Below are positions 1 through 12,550 of a stretch of 64,000 nucleotides of DNA, piece after piece. Numbering within the stretch: position 1 is the stretch's first letter; every line of letters begins with the position of its first letter. The DNA is from Cristatella mucedo (lineage: Eukaryota > Bryozoa > Phylactolaemata > Cristatellidae), in assembly GCA_009760855.2 (NCBI GenBank), contig WPIO01000007.1:5763501-5827500 (forward strand), in the 5' to 3' direction. Under the pieces are notes generated by a model. It was not told where the DNA came from, searched no databases, and was given only the letters and a program-made list of their open reading frames with translations. The translations under genes were made by a program, and so were the position numbers.

Positions 1-289
1 AGGCACAAAAGAGGGTTGATCGCAAGAATGAGAAATCAGTTTGTAATAATAACTGAAAGCATCATTACTTTTTCTGCTATAAAAAACAAGAATATGAAGG
101 GCCTACGCATCATTTGTATGGAGACAATCAAACTAAAGAAACTGAAGAAATGCAACTTTAAAACAGCGACATTTAAATTCAATGTAGAAATAGGCTTTGA
201 TTGTTTGCCTGTACTGGACAAGAAAAGCGAAGCGAATCCCTGATCATGAACACCATGGTGCACACGTTGTTCAGGTGTGGTTACAATGC

Positions 290-405
290 TTATATGTCCT
301 GACACGGCACATTCTGCCTCTAACCATATTTGCATGCTGACCCTGTGCATGTCACCTTTAACCGTGTTATGCCTGTTATCATTGAGCATGCTACCACTAA
401 CCACT
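290..405 (+). mobile_element. L2-like LINE, 3' UTR fragment
   Basis: Matches the repeated 'gctgacac / gcatgctgccactaacca' section of the L2 3' UTR. The terminal tail is absent. Confidence 0.65.
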
Positions 406-409
406 CGTT

Positions 410-760
410 CGTCCACGAGACGAAGACGCCGGAGCCTACGAGTCGTCGCTCGTCACGTGAAGAACCTCACGATTTGCTGCCACGTTTTACCCTTCTTGTT
501 CTGGAAAGAAGTACATATGTGGCGAGGCTCATCACGCTTCCTTTGCTGTCCACGAGCGCTCAGCGCTGCACGTCCGCACACGCAGTGCCGCCGCAGGAGC
601 GCAGCCGCGGGCGCGCCGCCGCAGCCGTAGCGATCGGACCACGACCGGACCGGACCGAGCGATCGGACCGCGTTTACACAAAAAAGTGCACTACACCTAG
701 GAACGAGCCCGCCGCGCCGCCCGTTGCTATCACAACGCCCTCGGTAAATTTTAGTGAACG
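410..760. other. CpG-rich patch
   Basis: Dense CG dinucleotides. Several overlapping frames are open on both strands, but none reads like a protein. Could be promoter or first-exon sequence. Confidence 0.35.
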
Positions 761-869
761 ATCGATTAAGATGCAGCATCGTCGTATTGAGTTTTTCTCC
801 GTGCTATTGGCATGCTACACACCGACGTATTTGCGGAGTCGCGGCACCGAACGCATTCTTCAGTATTAG

Positions 870-2040
870 AAAAGACGCTAGACGGTTTATGTGAATCTTT
901 TTCGGACTCGACACAGAGCTAGATTGACCAAATCAATTGGACAAAAATAAAAAGTTTAAATTGAACAAATGATCATCCCGCCTTAAAAAAAGACCTGCTG
1001 TAATTTTAGTCCGATGTTAAAGTGGTTAGCCCACCGCTGCTCTATAGCGAAGTCTACGAGCGTCGACTATTTGTATCGCCTCTGTTGTGCATTGCTTACG
1101 GACCCTCGTGGCTGCTGGTGAGATAACACTTTTCCAACTATAACGTATCTCCGTCTGTAACTCCACAAAGCCACGAAGACTATGTGGGTGCTACGCTGGA
1201 GAGTTTTGTATAGCGCGCTCAAAGCCTAAACGGCTTACGGTACGCATTCGGTAGCCAACAGACTTTATCTGATGACAGATTTCATCTCACGACGCCCGAA
1301 ACGGTAACGCCCATGCCAACATAAGTCGGTAAGTAATAAAAGCAGTAGCGGAATTCTCGTCCAATTGGTGTAGGTAATTTTACTCTGAATCTAATGTAGA
1401 CGTGCAGCATTTTATGCAACGATGCTGAATAAATGCACACGCCATGTTAGGAATGCGTCCTTAAATTGGCGCAGGAAATCTTCCCCTTGCAGCCAATGCT
1501 CTTTCCACTGAGCATTTCGGCTTACTATAAGTTATAGCCTCACCCTTATATAACTTCCTCGTCTTACAATTGCAGGCGGGAGAGACCGAACGTAGCTTCA
1601 TGCTAGATTACCTCAATTGCTTGAAACAACTAAATGATTGGATGACAGCGGTTTTGTAGTGGCTTGCATCCTTGCTTTTTCTGCGCTACGGAGAAAAGCT
1701 AATATCGAGAGATCCTGCAAACAGGTGGCCCTGTCTTCATTTGTGCTTTTGCAGGGAAGTATAAGGATGATACCTGTGTACTTTAAATGCTCGTCTAAGA
1801 ATGACATCTTGCATCTTATTAAACCTTGATTATTTATTGTTTGCTCTGAAGCGATTTCTTAAGTGCCTGCATAAAGATTTCTTTCTCTTCCGGCATTATA
1901 CAAATGACATGTTATTAGCAGTGTTATCGTTTCGTAGCACGCACAGTATCCTCACCAAATTTAGCCAAAAATAATCAAACATTACATGCAAGCTGCGATT
2001 CCGAGTAGTTGATAAGCACTTTCCCCTGTATTTTATTGTA
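870..2040. other. Stretch without recognised features
   Basis: AT-moderate sequence. A short frame at 1638-1829 crosses a possible acceptor (GTGCTTTTGCAG) but is not convincing. Confidence 0.4.
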
Positions 2041-3800
2041 CCCAGGCTAGATTCGGTTGGCTGAGACCGGACGGCTGTAATGAGGGTAAGGGTCACCGGC
2101 TAAGCCGGAGTCGGACGTACGGCATGGCCGGATGTGCGGTGACGTGAGGTCACCGGGGCTCTAGGGTAGGAGAAGCTGGCCGAGTAAGTCGTGGTGTTGG
2201 AGGCTCCCAGTCTCGCCGAGTTATGCACCTTGATGGTTGCAGGCGTGCTCCGGCGATGCGGCCACGCACGCAAGGCGACGAGTACCCAAGGCCCGAGCGT
2301 AGCTGGATAGCACGCTCGTTGTTGAGACTTGTATATTCCGCGTTCCCCGTGTTGCGTGTTCGTGACCTCCCTTCCGTATGTTGGCGTCTTTCGGTGGAAG
2401 CTCTCGACTGTGGTGGTTGTCGACTCGGACTAGCCAAGCAGTTACTCAGCCAGCCGGGTCTTGGACGACGTACGCTCGTACTGTTGGATTCGGAGTCGGT
2501 ACAACGACAGGACTGCGGAAGCCGACTGACTAACACGTTTGTTCGCGCTTGCTGCGTCGTCTTGCGCCCCTATAGTGTGCTTTGTTTAGGACCCTCCCTG
2601 TAGATTTGCTTAGTTCCCCTGCTGTTGTTGGCGCATACGTCATTATAAAGAGGTTTAACCTGACGGCCGCTCGTCTTACCCTGGTTCAGCGGCATGGCGA
2701 GCGGCAGCGTGGCCGGAGTGTAGCGGAGTTCGGCGGGAACTAGCCTTTGACCTCCGGAGCTCGGTTACATTATTAAAGATACCTTGCCAATTTGGCTCTC
2801 ACTTTAGTCCCAGGATAAAGCAGCCAGGAATGACAGTGTTGAGCGCTTAGATCACCTGGTGACTAGTTGTCGTTAGTACTTGTTGGGCGCCTGTTTAGCA
2901 GCCAAAACAACTGACTTGGTGGATGTTCTAGACATTCCTACCGAGAAGGGTACTAGAGGTCTTTAGCGATTCCCACTCCGCCATCCCCGGACGTTGCTAT
3001 ACTGAAGGCGACGCGGAATTAATGAAGTCCGGCGCCGGCTTCTTGCGGACTTGCTTCTTCCGGCGGACGTCTTCTTTGCGTCTCTCTAGGCAACGCTTTG
3101 TCCGCTGCGGAGGCTGATCGAGAAGCAGCCTGCGTCCGTCGAAGGTGCGCCGACCCCCCCCCCGCCGCTAGGCCTCTCGGGCCTTTCCGTAGAGATATCC
3201 CGCCGCTCCTTTGCAAAGATTGTAGTCTCGTCAGGAAACGCTCTCCAAGTGTGTTATGTTTGTGCGGGCAGTCGTTCACGGATCAAGACGTCTCAGGCAG
3301 ATGCCGTGTATTAAAGGAAACGTGGGACCGGGCCGCACGATCGGCACGCAAGCCTGGAAGCAGCTGCTGCAAGTGGGTCCGCTGTTCTCGCCTCAGCGGC
3401 TTCTGTCGGGGTAGTCCGCTCTCGAGGTAGAGCAGACCCAACAAATTGTGTATTCAGCATTCTCCGGCGGCGAAGACGAGCTCTTCATCTTGTCAATAGA
3501 AAATGGCAATCGATATCATTTTTGGCGGGCGCCTTCGAATCTCTTTCCCAAAGGAGCGCCGCTCAGAAACCTCGGTAGACCCACTCGTCGGCAGAGAAAT
3601 TCGAACCGCCATCCGCGGAATTCGTCAGCAGCTCGCGAAAGGTACCCCGCTCGGCAGGATTCACCAGTCCCGCCTAAAAAGAATCGCCATCCTCCTTTGC
3701 AAATTTAAAATAACGGGAGCCGATTCAGAGCATGCATGGCCGACGGCGCCACTCTCTAGCGTTTCTCTATTTTTTGGCCAAAATAAGAAGTGAAAGCGTT
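2040..3800. other. CpG-rich stretch without firm genes
   Basis: Several short frames on both strands. The frame at 3503-3793 starts MAIDIIFGGRLRISFPKE and is the most protein-like. A TATAAAG lies at 2645. No splice-supported model was found. Confidence 0.3.
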
Positions 3801-4250
3801 AGCCTCCTCTGAACAAACACGTTGACGCAGGGACTCTCGCAGGATGCATCGATGATTTCGCTGGTTACGTCGCGCGCCATGCCTTTTCAAAGCATTGTAG
3901 CGGGGGTGCCCAAAATGGCTCGCACGATCGGCCTTTGTCTTGGCTCAGTCTCGGCCGAGAATTAGGGGCGTGCTAAACTTCCCAGCCTTCGTTCAGTCTC
4001 CCATAAACAATCATTCCAGGTAAACTTAAAAAAGGAAGACCGAATAGGACAGAAGTAAGACTCACCACGCTAACCCAGCTCGAGTCTCTGCCCGCATTCA
4101 GTCTTGGCGCCCTTGCACCAAGACTGGAGCAAAACTGAAGCAAGACGGACTTTGTACTCAAGGCTTAACCGGCGCTTTGGCATCTAGGACGAGGCAGTCG
4201 ACCGCAGCAGTTGACGTCGGTTAGACCTGACAATAGAGCGATTATTATGC

Positions 4251-4275
4251 AGCGAGAGAGAGAGAGAGAGAGAGT
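4251..4275. repeat. (GA)n microsatellite
   Basis: About 10 GA units upstream of the three-exon gene. GA tracts near promoters can bind GAGA-type factors, but nothing shows that here. Confidence 0.8.
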
Positions 4276-4407
4276 CAGCACACTGGCGGCCTCATACTTT
4301 TATCCACAGTGCTTCCAAGAGGGAGTGAACGGGAACTGAGTGGGCGCGGTTTTAGTTGGACTGCCTGGCCCCGTACACTCAGCCGGCTTTGGCTTCATCG
4401 CCGGATG

Positions 4408-4415
4408 TGACGTCA
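4408..4415. promoter_or_regulatory. CRE palindrome TGACGTCA upstream of the three-exon gene
   Basis: A perfect cAMP-response element palindrome lies about 47 bases before the ATG at 4462. CREB/CREM/ATF-type bZIP factors are known to bind this site. The position within the presumed proximal promoter or 5' UTR is suggestive, but function is inferred. Confidence 0.4.
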
Positions 4416-4461
4416 CGTAGCGCAGCAACCATATGCACCAGGCCTGCTGCGGGCGCAGAAA

Positions 4462-5244
4462 ATGACGGCTTCTATCACACCGTCGCCGTACGCCAAGTGG
4501 ACAGATCTGCCAGCAAATTATGGGAGAAATCTATCGGCATTTCCTCTGGCAAGACCAAGTGGTCCTTCGTAAGCGATTGGCGCAAGGAAATCGTACGTTT
4601 ATTTTTGCCTCCGTGCTGCTACTTCGTTTAGTAGACTTTGTTACGAACGACTTGCATGTATCCACGTTACAGATTGAGCCTTAACTACAGGGAATACAAT
4701 CAGTCGCGGCCTGTATGTTCTAGCTATCAGGTGAGACTCTCATCCAGTACCGTACCATGTCCCTTCTGGCGGTATGCCGAAGCCAGTCATGCTATCCCAC
4801 TTGTCACCTGGCTTGGCTTTGCTTTAGACATGGTGGAGCAAGTATCACGTGGAGAATCCGAGCTACATAGCAGCAGATATGAAAGGAAAGTATGGGCCCC
4901 AAAAGCATACCCAGTGGCCATTCGAGACAGAATCGGAGTCAGGCAAATATCATACTGATCCATCTTTTCGCGTGCAGTATACGAAGCCCAACCCGCTCGA
5001 CTCGTACCACAGAGGCCTCAAGCCTGTAGCGGAGGCTAAGAGGTCAAGGGCTGAATACAGCCTCTACGGCGAGAACAACATCTATGCAAATCCCTATCTG
5101 TATCCCTACTCTAATGTGATGACCGGCTCGGGTTATCGGCGACCTGTGTATTCCGTGTATGGACCGATGCTTAAGAATCAGTACCACGGAATAAACTGGC
5201 AACACAACCGCCACGGAAATATGAACTTCGATGACCATTACTAG
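4462..5244 (+). CDS. Three-exon gene for an unrecognised 193-residue Tyr/Pro-rich protein
   Basis: Exons are 4462-4568, 4673-4730 and 4828-5244. The donor after 4568 is GTAAGC, the first acceptor is TTACAG, the second donor is GTGAGA and the second acceptor is GCTTTAG. Phases agree (2, then 0) and the joined frame is open for 193 codons. The ATG at 4462 has A at -3, and an in-frame TGA lies at 4408-4410 with no ATG between. An AATAAA follows the stop by about 50 bases. The protein has no signal peptide or membrane segment. It begins MTASITPSPYAKW, has TWWSKYH at the start of exon 3, and is rich in Tyr, Asn, Pro and His towards the end, which reads NMNFDDHY. Such short Tyr-rich proteins occur among axonemal inner-microtubule proteins, but I cannot match a family and that idea is only a guess. 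The splice fit makes the gene itself likely. Confidence 0.72.
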
Positions 5245-5295
5245 ACTTCAATCACGACCGCATTTCTTGCTCATTTATTTTTTGTCAATAACGCG

Positions 5296-5301
5296 AATAA
5301 A
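5296..5301 (+). promoter_or_regulatory. AATAAA polyadenylation signal
   Basis: Canonical AATAAA 52 bases after the stop codon of the three-exon gene. It supports the 3' end of that gene model. Confidence 0.6.
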
Positions 5302-5389
5302 TTGCCACATATGACCTTTAACTGATTCTTGCAGTGCATTTGTATGTCACAATACTTAGGTATTATTACAGAGTCTGCCTACTTTCATC

Positions 5390-6045
5390 TAATTACCATT
5401 ACAGAAATTCAGGCCTGGTTTGACCAGGATACCATATCCAAGCTGGTCCACGCATTTGCGACATCACTTCTTTACTTCCAATACTCATTTCTCGCAAGAC
5501 TTCTGGCCTGTGCAACGGACGCTTACTCTTGGTGCAAAACTCTGCAGATATATTTTTCAATCATTAATGTTGCCATTGCCGCAGTATAATACTTCTCACG
5601 GACCTGCACTGACATCGATCATCAATCAATCGACTCCATCGACTGTCTTCGTGTCATCTACTGATTTGACTAAGTTCACAAAGAATCTGAAAGCGTAACT
5701 GTTACACACAGCCCATGCTCTGTCTGAGGGAATTTTTCTTTTGTGCGATTTGTGTCATGATACGCGATGAATCGCGACTGAGAACATTGACGTACTTTTG
5801 TGTAGCATCCTAGTGGACCTGTCTTTTTATCTGTGTGCTTCACTCACATGTGCCTGATTAATATCGAGTGCTACTATCTGGCCGTCCTACTAACAAGCGG
5901 CCGTGAGTCTCTTGCATGCTTGCCTAAGCAAGATACGTTGCTTTCCATTAACTTATTGGTTATTGCTTCTCTTGCAGTGTGTTGTAAAGCGTCTGAACAG
6001 AGATTGTGGTAAGGTGCTAAACGTCGACTCATTAACGTTATTATC
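5390..6045 (+). mobile_element. L2-like LINE, degraded 3' fragment
   Basis: Starts in the segment after the reverse transcriptase (LVHAFATS-like), continues through a decayed C-terminal domain and 3' UTR, and ends at a tail-like 'aaagcgtctgaacagagatt'. Many substitutions indicate an old copy. Confidence 0.7.
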
Positions 6046-6049
6046 CATC

Positions 6050-6275
6050 CAAACTACTTCCTAATTAGGCCAGATGTCATATCGCCAGCTCTTCCAAACT
6101 AAGTCGTTTAGCTGTACCTCTCATCAACCGAAAATCCTCTGGAGACCATGCCCTTAGTTCGTATGCTCCCAAACCTTGGAACTCAATAGCGACAGACGGC
6201 ACATCCACTGACTTGACATTTATAAAAAAGCTAAAAAGCTACCTGCTCTTTGCAGGATTTCTACATCTGTGTGCA
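6050..6275 (+). mobile_element. L2-like LINE, C-terminal fragment
   Basis: Decayed FGDRAFSSYAPKAWNS-like stretch in the + frame followed by a FKKLKSYL-like end. It directly follows the tail of the previous fragment. Confidence 0.65.
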
Positions 6276-6734
6276 TTATCCTTAATGGGCTTATGCATGC
6301 GGAATTTGCGTATGGAAAGCGCTAATGCCAATAACGCGATATAGCGGCTTCTCACTTGATTGAATGGTTAGTTGTAGTAGGCGTAGATTAATGCTCTCCC
6401 AACAGCATATATGCGGTAGCAGGTTGAACAACAAAACTCGCTCACAACGACGTTTATTTTCGCAGGTGCCCACACCGCTCCCGAAACGCAGCCGTTCTCC
6501 CCTACGCCGGGGCGTCCCAACTCGCCTTCGCTTTCTCTCCCAGCCACAGCCCATTCCCGTGGGTTAGCAGGAGGACAAAGCCGGCCTGCGTCCAAGCCAC
6601 AGCCTCCAGACCAGAGCTGAGCACTGGCTCGTCCCTAGGTCACATCTGCCTGTTGTTCGATCTTTGGTTGGTGGATGACACTACCGATCAGCCTGCACCG
6701 GCCAAGTGCTGGCGTGCCCAGTGATCAAGAATCG

Positions 6735-7785
6735 TGCACATACACAGAAAAACAAATCGCAGTATGCAAAATGACAGCAAGCATATTATGGTTAGAGGTG
6801 ATATGCTCAGAGAAAGCAGGCAAATATGGTTGGTGGCAGCATACACAGTATCAGCAAGCATTGGCGGACTAAGGACGAATCGCATGGACCCACTAAATGC
6901 TATAATAAATAGATTTTTTATTTTTAAATTTTTTTTAGCTTCTCTTTTAATGTCGTCAAGTCAGAGAATGTTGTGACGCAAGTCAGAAGCAAGTTCCAGG
7001 CTTTGGGAGTATACGAAATAAAGGTACGGTCACCATAGGATTTGAGCTTCATGCGAGATGTAGATAACCGTTAGATCCAGAAAAGCAGGTGATATGTTGT
7101 AGCCTGGTGGGAGTGGAGAACTGATAGACGTAGGATTAATCCCAAGAATGAAGGGACCTAAAAGTGTGTGAAAGAGCCTTAAAGTCAATGAACTGCTTGA
7201 CTGGGAGCCAGTAAAAGTCGGCGAGAAGTGGTGTGATTTGGAAACTGCGACGCTCACGACATACAAACCTAGCTGCAGAATTTCCCATCAACTGTAGGCG
7301 CCTGATTGCACAAGCTGGTAGACCTGCAAGCAGTGCATTGCAGAAGTCGAGACGCGATGTAACAAATACATGAACCAATTTAGATGTGGCATCCCTGTCT
7401 AAGCAAGCGCAAATTTTAATAATGTTATGCTCCTTAAAGTAGGCAGACTTGACTGAGGAGTTGATGTAGTCTTCTAATGAAAGGTCGCTTTGAACAGGAC
7501 ACCTATATTTCGTGCTGATTCAACAGGAAATTTGCTGGTAGAACCGATTTTGAGCGTTAGCCTTTCCAGTTTCTGAATCACATTTGATTTTTATCCTTAT
7601 TTAATTTAAGAAAGTTGGCTCCCATCCATGTGCGGACATCATCAATATATGCAGCAAGGGAGTTGAGAGAGAGAATTTGACGTGCTGGAGAGCTGGGAGA
7701 AATGAAAGCAAAGGTACAACTGAGTACATCTGCATAGCAGTGAAAGCCTAGGTTGAGCCCAGCAATCGCATCGAAGAGAAAGAGA

Positions 7786-7870
<85 letters not shown>

Positions 7871-8350
7871 TGCGAATCGTGAGAAGAACCAGACCAAGCA
7901 CAGAATCCTGACGTACCACATATTTCAGTGGTTCCTTGGATGATCTTTGTCCATTCACATCAATACCCTGGAGTGTCCCACTGAAATATGACTTAAACCA
8001 TTGTTGCGTCGTGCCAGTGATACCAAGGCGAGATGAGAGGTGCTCGAGAAGAACTTGGTGATCGATTATATCAAAAGCTGCCGAAAGATTGAGAAAACAG
8101 AAACCGAGACTCTACCTAAGTCTGCATTCCTAAGAAGGTCGTTATGCAACCGAAGCAATGCTGACTCTGTGGAGGGATTAGCTCAAACACCAGACTGGAA
8201 CTTACTAGCAAGGTTTGAAGTTTCAATGTATGAGTTCAGCTGGTCTGCCACGACTCATTCCAGTGTCTTTAACAGGAATGGTAAAGGGGCAACTGGGCGA
8301 AAATTGAGTAATCAAGTTCTTCCTCTTGGTCTAGTGTTGTTCTTAGCGAA
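6735..8350 (-). mobile_element. L2-like LINE with a GA microsatellite inside the RT region
   Basis: On the minus strand it runs from KKTTLDQEE and SAAFDIIDH (about 8345-8060), through NGQRSSKEPLKY, to LNLGFHCYAD, the C-terminal domain and 3' UTR. A GA tract (7775-7867) sits between the VLFT-like and YAD motifs. The copy is 5'-truncated at about 8350 and carries several stops. Confidence 0.82.
7775..7867. repeat. (GA)n microsatellite inside an L2 copy
   Basis: About 45 dinucleotides with a few interruptions. On the element's strand it is (TC)n and keeps a frame open. Confidence 0.9.
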
Positions 8351-9009
8351 AGCATGTATTTCAATTTCCGACAGCAAATATTTTGCTGACGGTCACTCTC
8401 AGTCGCCGTCCTCGGACGAGCTGTATGAGCCCAGCAAATGAGACTACTCAAAAATGATTTCCATCCTTGCAAACCCTTAGGGTAACGTACTTGCTGTCTA
8501 GGCTAGCGGGCTTGTTCTCAGCTTGTGCGCTAAGTCGGTTGCATTGACGGCAGTTTGAAATCAACCTGCTTGTCCGGAAACTTGCCCAGGCACCACTTTT
8601 TGGGCAACCGATATCGTACCAAGATACTAAGCCATGATTTGAAAAAAGTCTTTCGCTGAGGGCGATTTCTTTGTTCAATTTATCGTGTAGTCTTGACTGC
8701 ATCTTCGTTGGACGACCCGTGCAAATCGTCGCTCCATTTACGGCTGCAGAGCGAGGACCTCGCATCGACTGGTCCTAGGGAACTAAATTAGGCGAGCAAT
8801 AAATTCAATTCCCCCAATTTCCCTGTCCTTCAACATGCATGGAAATCACTGTGGGACAGTTCTCAATTACTCCGCCTTAGTTCGGTGTCACATCGCTTCG
8901 AGATTTATTTGCACGTGCAATACAATCAACTGCGTATCTGTTGACGTAGAAAATTTACCTTGCGATATTAAGCCAAGCAAATCGCAGCTGATGAATCTGA
9001 TGAATCATC

Positions 9010-9472
9010 TGATGATCCCTCACCAGGCCAAGCATCGTACCACCCGCTTTTCGGAATCCAACAGTCTACCAATACCTCGTACAAACCTCAAATCCTTTGG
9101 AGACCGTGCATTTAGTTCGCATGCTCCCAAAGCCTTGAACTCACTCCCTACTTCCGTCACAACATCCCCTGACTTAACCACATTTAAAAAGAATGTAAAC
9201 AACCTATTTAGGACAGCATTTAGTGAGTCCCTGTGATTCGTCCTTCACGTGCTTATGCGTGGTGACACTGCATGCTGCCACTAACCACATTTGCATGCTG
9301 AGCCTGTGCATGTCACCCCTAACCATGTTATTTATGTTGTTTATCAAGCGTGATATTACTCACAATTCAATTGCATTTCTCTTAGCAGCAAATGTAAAGC
9401 GCCTAGAAAGAGATTGAGTTCTCTGAGGGTGCTTTATCAAGTGTATTATTATTATAATTATTATCATTATGA
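9010..9472 (+). mobile_element. L2-like LINE, well-preserved 3' end
   Basis: C-terminal domain (HQAKHRTTRFSESN, FGDRAFSSHAPKALNSLP), 3' UTR, tail and an ATT/ATA repeat. Truncated at the 5' end at about 9010. Confidence 0.85.
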
Positions 9473-9570
9473 AACTTGCCAGAAAAAGGGCTGCTTAACA
9501 TTTTTCGGTGATTAGTGGGCACTACCTAAGTCAAGGTTACGCCCTCTTAAAGAACTCCCAGCTGTGCCCA

Positions 9571-9731
9571 TTAGCTGATTTTAACAGCCTCATTTGTATA
9601 GCGTCAGCAGAGCCTAAACGGTGGTCAGCACCGCTTGCAGTTGCCAATAAAGGATCGCCCACTGCAGGGTTCGAGCCCACGACCTCGGTCATGGAGAGCG
9701 AATACCTTACCTCATTGGCTATCGCGGCCCA
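9571..9731 (-). mobile_element. SINE1 (tRNA-derived)
   Basis: On the minus strand: tRNA-like head, B box GGTTCGANNC type (+ strand 'gttcgagcccacgacctcgg'), body with CCGCTTGCAG core, and the 'aatcagc'-like end. Confidence 0.75.
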
Positions 9732-9739
9732 ATAATCAT

Positions 9740-12360
9740 GGCCAAGACCCTAACAAATACAGACGACAGCAAGATCGAAGTTTGCCCACTTCTGCGGATA
9801 TTCCGGACATGCCAACATAGTCTATGGGTATTAATAGCAATGCTTGTCAGCTTGGGGGGACTCTTCTTCTCAAATCTAAACCTATCAATCTTTTTGGGAT
9901 TTTTTTCACTCTCCAAGTTAATGAGGCCCACGCCATAGCGAGCAAGCATTTGACCTATCACTAGGTCGCTCGCCATATGACACACCCCACAACTGTAGCT
10001 TGTAATAAATTAACGAAAGCCCTAACCTGAAGATAAAAGAAAGCAAATGCCTCACCCTAATCACATCAGCTAGGACTCCGACGTTCTTTAACATTAGGAA
10101 GCCGTCTTTGAGAAGAAGGCAAGAGTGTTCAAGTCACGAAGTCTCATAATGCAAGCTATTTTCAAAAGTAAATCCAGCCGGGAACTCCTGCCCTTCTCAC
10201 CGACTAGGGCAGAATCCTTGCTACAAGTTTCACTATAGCAAAACCCAGTGTTCTGTCAGTCATCACGATTTCTCGGCAACTGCTTCAAGTCGCAGCCTTT
10301 TTGCTTGATGGCCTGTGCAACTAGTCATCGTACTCCAAAGACAGACAACAAGATACAAGTGCAGGTCCAACAGGCTTGTAAGTGCACTCTAAAAGCTTCT
10401 ACTCGTGGACCTTCAACAGCCATTTTAGTCTCCCCCTCTCTCGGTATGTTCCATGCATATGGAATATTGTTGCTTTAATTTCGCTCTTCAAAAACCAACT
10501 GCTCTAACGAGTAAGATAGCAGGACTCATAGTTTGGTCGCCAGTGTCCATGATTCGCAGCACGTGAACGCCTTCGACTTCAAGGTCACGGTTGTAGTATG
10601 CACTGCTGCAGGCCTGACATAGGGGACACAGATGCCGGTGCGACATGCCACGGCTATGACAAATAACGCATAGCTTAGTTTTTAAGTCACATCTCAGATT
10701 GTGTCGAGTTTGTTTAATCGGTGCATTGACACGACTCTCGGGTTCAGAGACCAAGGATCGAATGCCAGATGCACGCCATGCCTATTTTGTTCTCGTACTT
10801 CGATTTCCCTCAAGGAGTTAGAGCTATTTACATTCGGCTCGTAGTTCAGTTCTATATAATAATCCAAATAATTTGGCATTAAAGAGATCGGTAGATTTAC
10901 ACTAAAATTTCATGCATCAGCTGTTGAAGTGGATAATAATGATACTATCAGAGAGAGAGATGCATGCTCGATTGCTAATGGCACAGAGTGCACTGGCATA
11001 TAGTAGAGTGAACTCGTGGTAGCATAACGGCTCTATTTAACCATTAACATCGTGATAGCAATAAGCACGTTCATTGAGCATGTGCACCACACGATGAGCA
11101 GTTTACATAATAGCATGAACGTGCTGCCTGAGCGTAACATCAATCTCCTCTAGCCGATGTGGTGGATACCAGAACATACAGATATGACTGTATCCCAATA
11201 AGCTTAAACAATTTGTTTGCTGGCAGCCATGCAACTGAGCAACAGACAACTGATGCAGGATAGGGAAGACTGTTCAAGCCGATCACTGATAGATTGGAGC
11301 AATAAATAATTGGCAAACAATGTAAACAAGGCCGATCCGATGCAGCAGAACCTGCGAATAAGCTCTCTATCTTTGCTGAACGCTGCCAGGCTGGCCAGTC
11401 ATCATTCCGTGACAGCAGCTACTGTACCTGGCTCTAAATGCGTATGTAATTCCAGTTCGAAGTCGGCATAATCCACTTGATCGAAGGATGACACAGGAGA
11501 TGGCGATCGTGCTAGCTGCAATGATTGAAACAAGAATGAGCAGTGAAAACAGATTTCAGCCAAAATACTAACGAGGCATGCATACATTTATAGGCGTAGG
11601 GTGGGTGGTCCAACGAGAACTAGAACCCTTTGGATCGACCCAAAGAAGTGGCTCAGACCGACATGCTCCCTACCCACTTAGCTATTATAAGCAGCCTTGC
11701 ACTCCTTGGCTCAATCCTGACAACATCCACCAACAAAATAAACGAAGCTCGCTTGAACTAACAATACAGCAATAGAAACAGAAGATCGAAACCGAAGAAA
11801 AAACTAATTCCTATCCAAGAAGCAGCTCGGCACAAGTAACCACGGTAACCACCAGCATCCGAATCGCTGGTTCTCTTCGATCGAATCTGTTCGAGGAAGA
11901 TGTTGGGACAAGAATATTCTCAATTTATAAAATCATTGCAATTAATATGGTAAGATATTGTTAAATAGGAATAATCAATGGGTGGATTTCGACGGAAGAC
12001 CCAAAAACCTCGTCCAGCAAGCCAGACTATGAGTGCTCAGCAGAACAGATCAAGAAAATACGAGATTGCAAGCAATTTAGAATTATCAAATAAATCCAGC
12101 TATTCAATGAAAGCCAGCTCCGAGCTATGCCGTGTTGTCTCACTATACACCATTGTTTTAGTACGGGTTTGAAGATTCACAGCACAAGTACCATGCAACA
12201 AAGAAGTTCGAGTGATTAGACTTCTCCCACTTTAACATATCCATGAACATACCCGTACCTTGCACCTTTTATAGAGTCAGTAACAGGCTTGCAAGAATGG
12301 CAGAATAAGTTGATGGGCAAAAGGAGTCATGGTACTGATAGCAATCAAGAGGAATTACGT
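9740..12360. other. Stretch with no firm feature
   Basis: AT-rich, apart from the possible Cys-rich exon at 10488-10754. No repeat of the window's families was seen. Confidence 0.4.
10488..10754 (-). CDS. Possible Cys-rich exon
   Basis: An 88-codon frame contains CVICHSRGMSHRHLCPLCQA, a C-x2-C...C-x2-C pattern that could bind zinc, followed by SSAYYNRDLEVEGVHVLRIM. A fair acceptor (CCCCTATGTCAG) lies inside it before CSSAYY, so the exon may be shorter than the frame. No supporting neighbour exon was found. Confidence 0.22.
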   Translation of the reverse strand: MVSEPESRVNAPIKQTRHNLRCDLKTKLCVICHSRGMSHRHLCPLCQACSSAYYNRDLEVEGVHVLRIMDTGDQTMSPAILLVRAVGF

Positions 12361-12363
12361 TCA

Positions 12364-12550
12364 AGCCCCGGATGAGCTCATAACGCGTGACAGCCTTCCG
12401 CTCTTCACAACCAAGGTCACGGGTTCGAATCCTTCAGTAGGCGATCCTATATTGCCAACTGCACGCGGTGGTGATAGCCATTAGGCTATTCTGCTGCCAT
12501 ACAAATGAGGCTATTGAATCAGCTATTGTTATTATTATCATGATTTTTTT
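12364..12550 (+). mobile_element. SINE1 (tRNA-derived)
   Basis: B box GGTTCGAATCC at about 12420, then 'gtggtgatagccattaggct', 'gaggctattgaatcagct' and an ATT-rich end. Confidence 0.75.

Noticed and set aside
453-779. Overlapping open frames in the CpG-rich patch near the window start
   Set aside because: High GC removes stops on all frames. None shows domains or splice support.
2076-2769. Possible solo LTR: TGTAA at 2076 and TTACA at 2765-2769 with a TATAAAG between
   Set aside because: The flanking 5 bases (ACGGC and TTATT) do not match, and no primer binding site or second LTR copy was seen. The short inverted ends can arise by chance.
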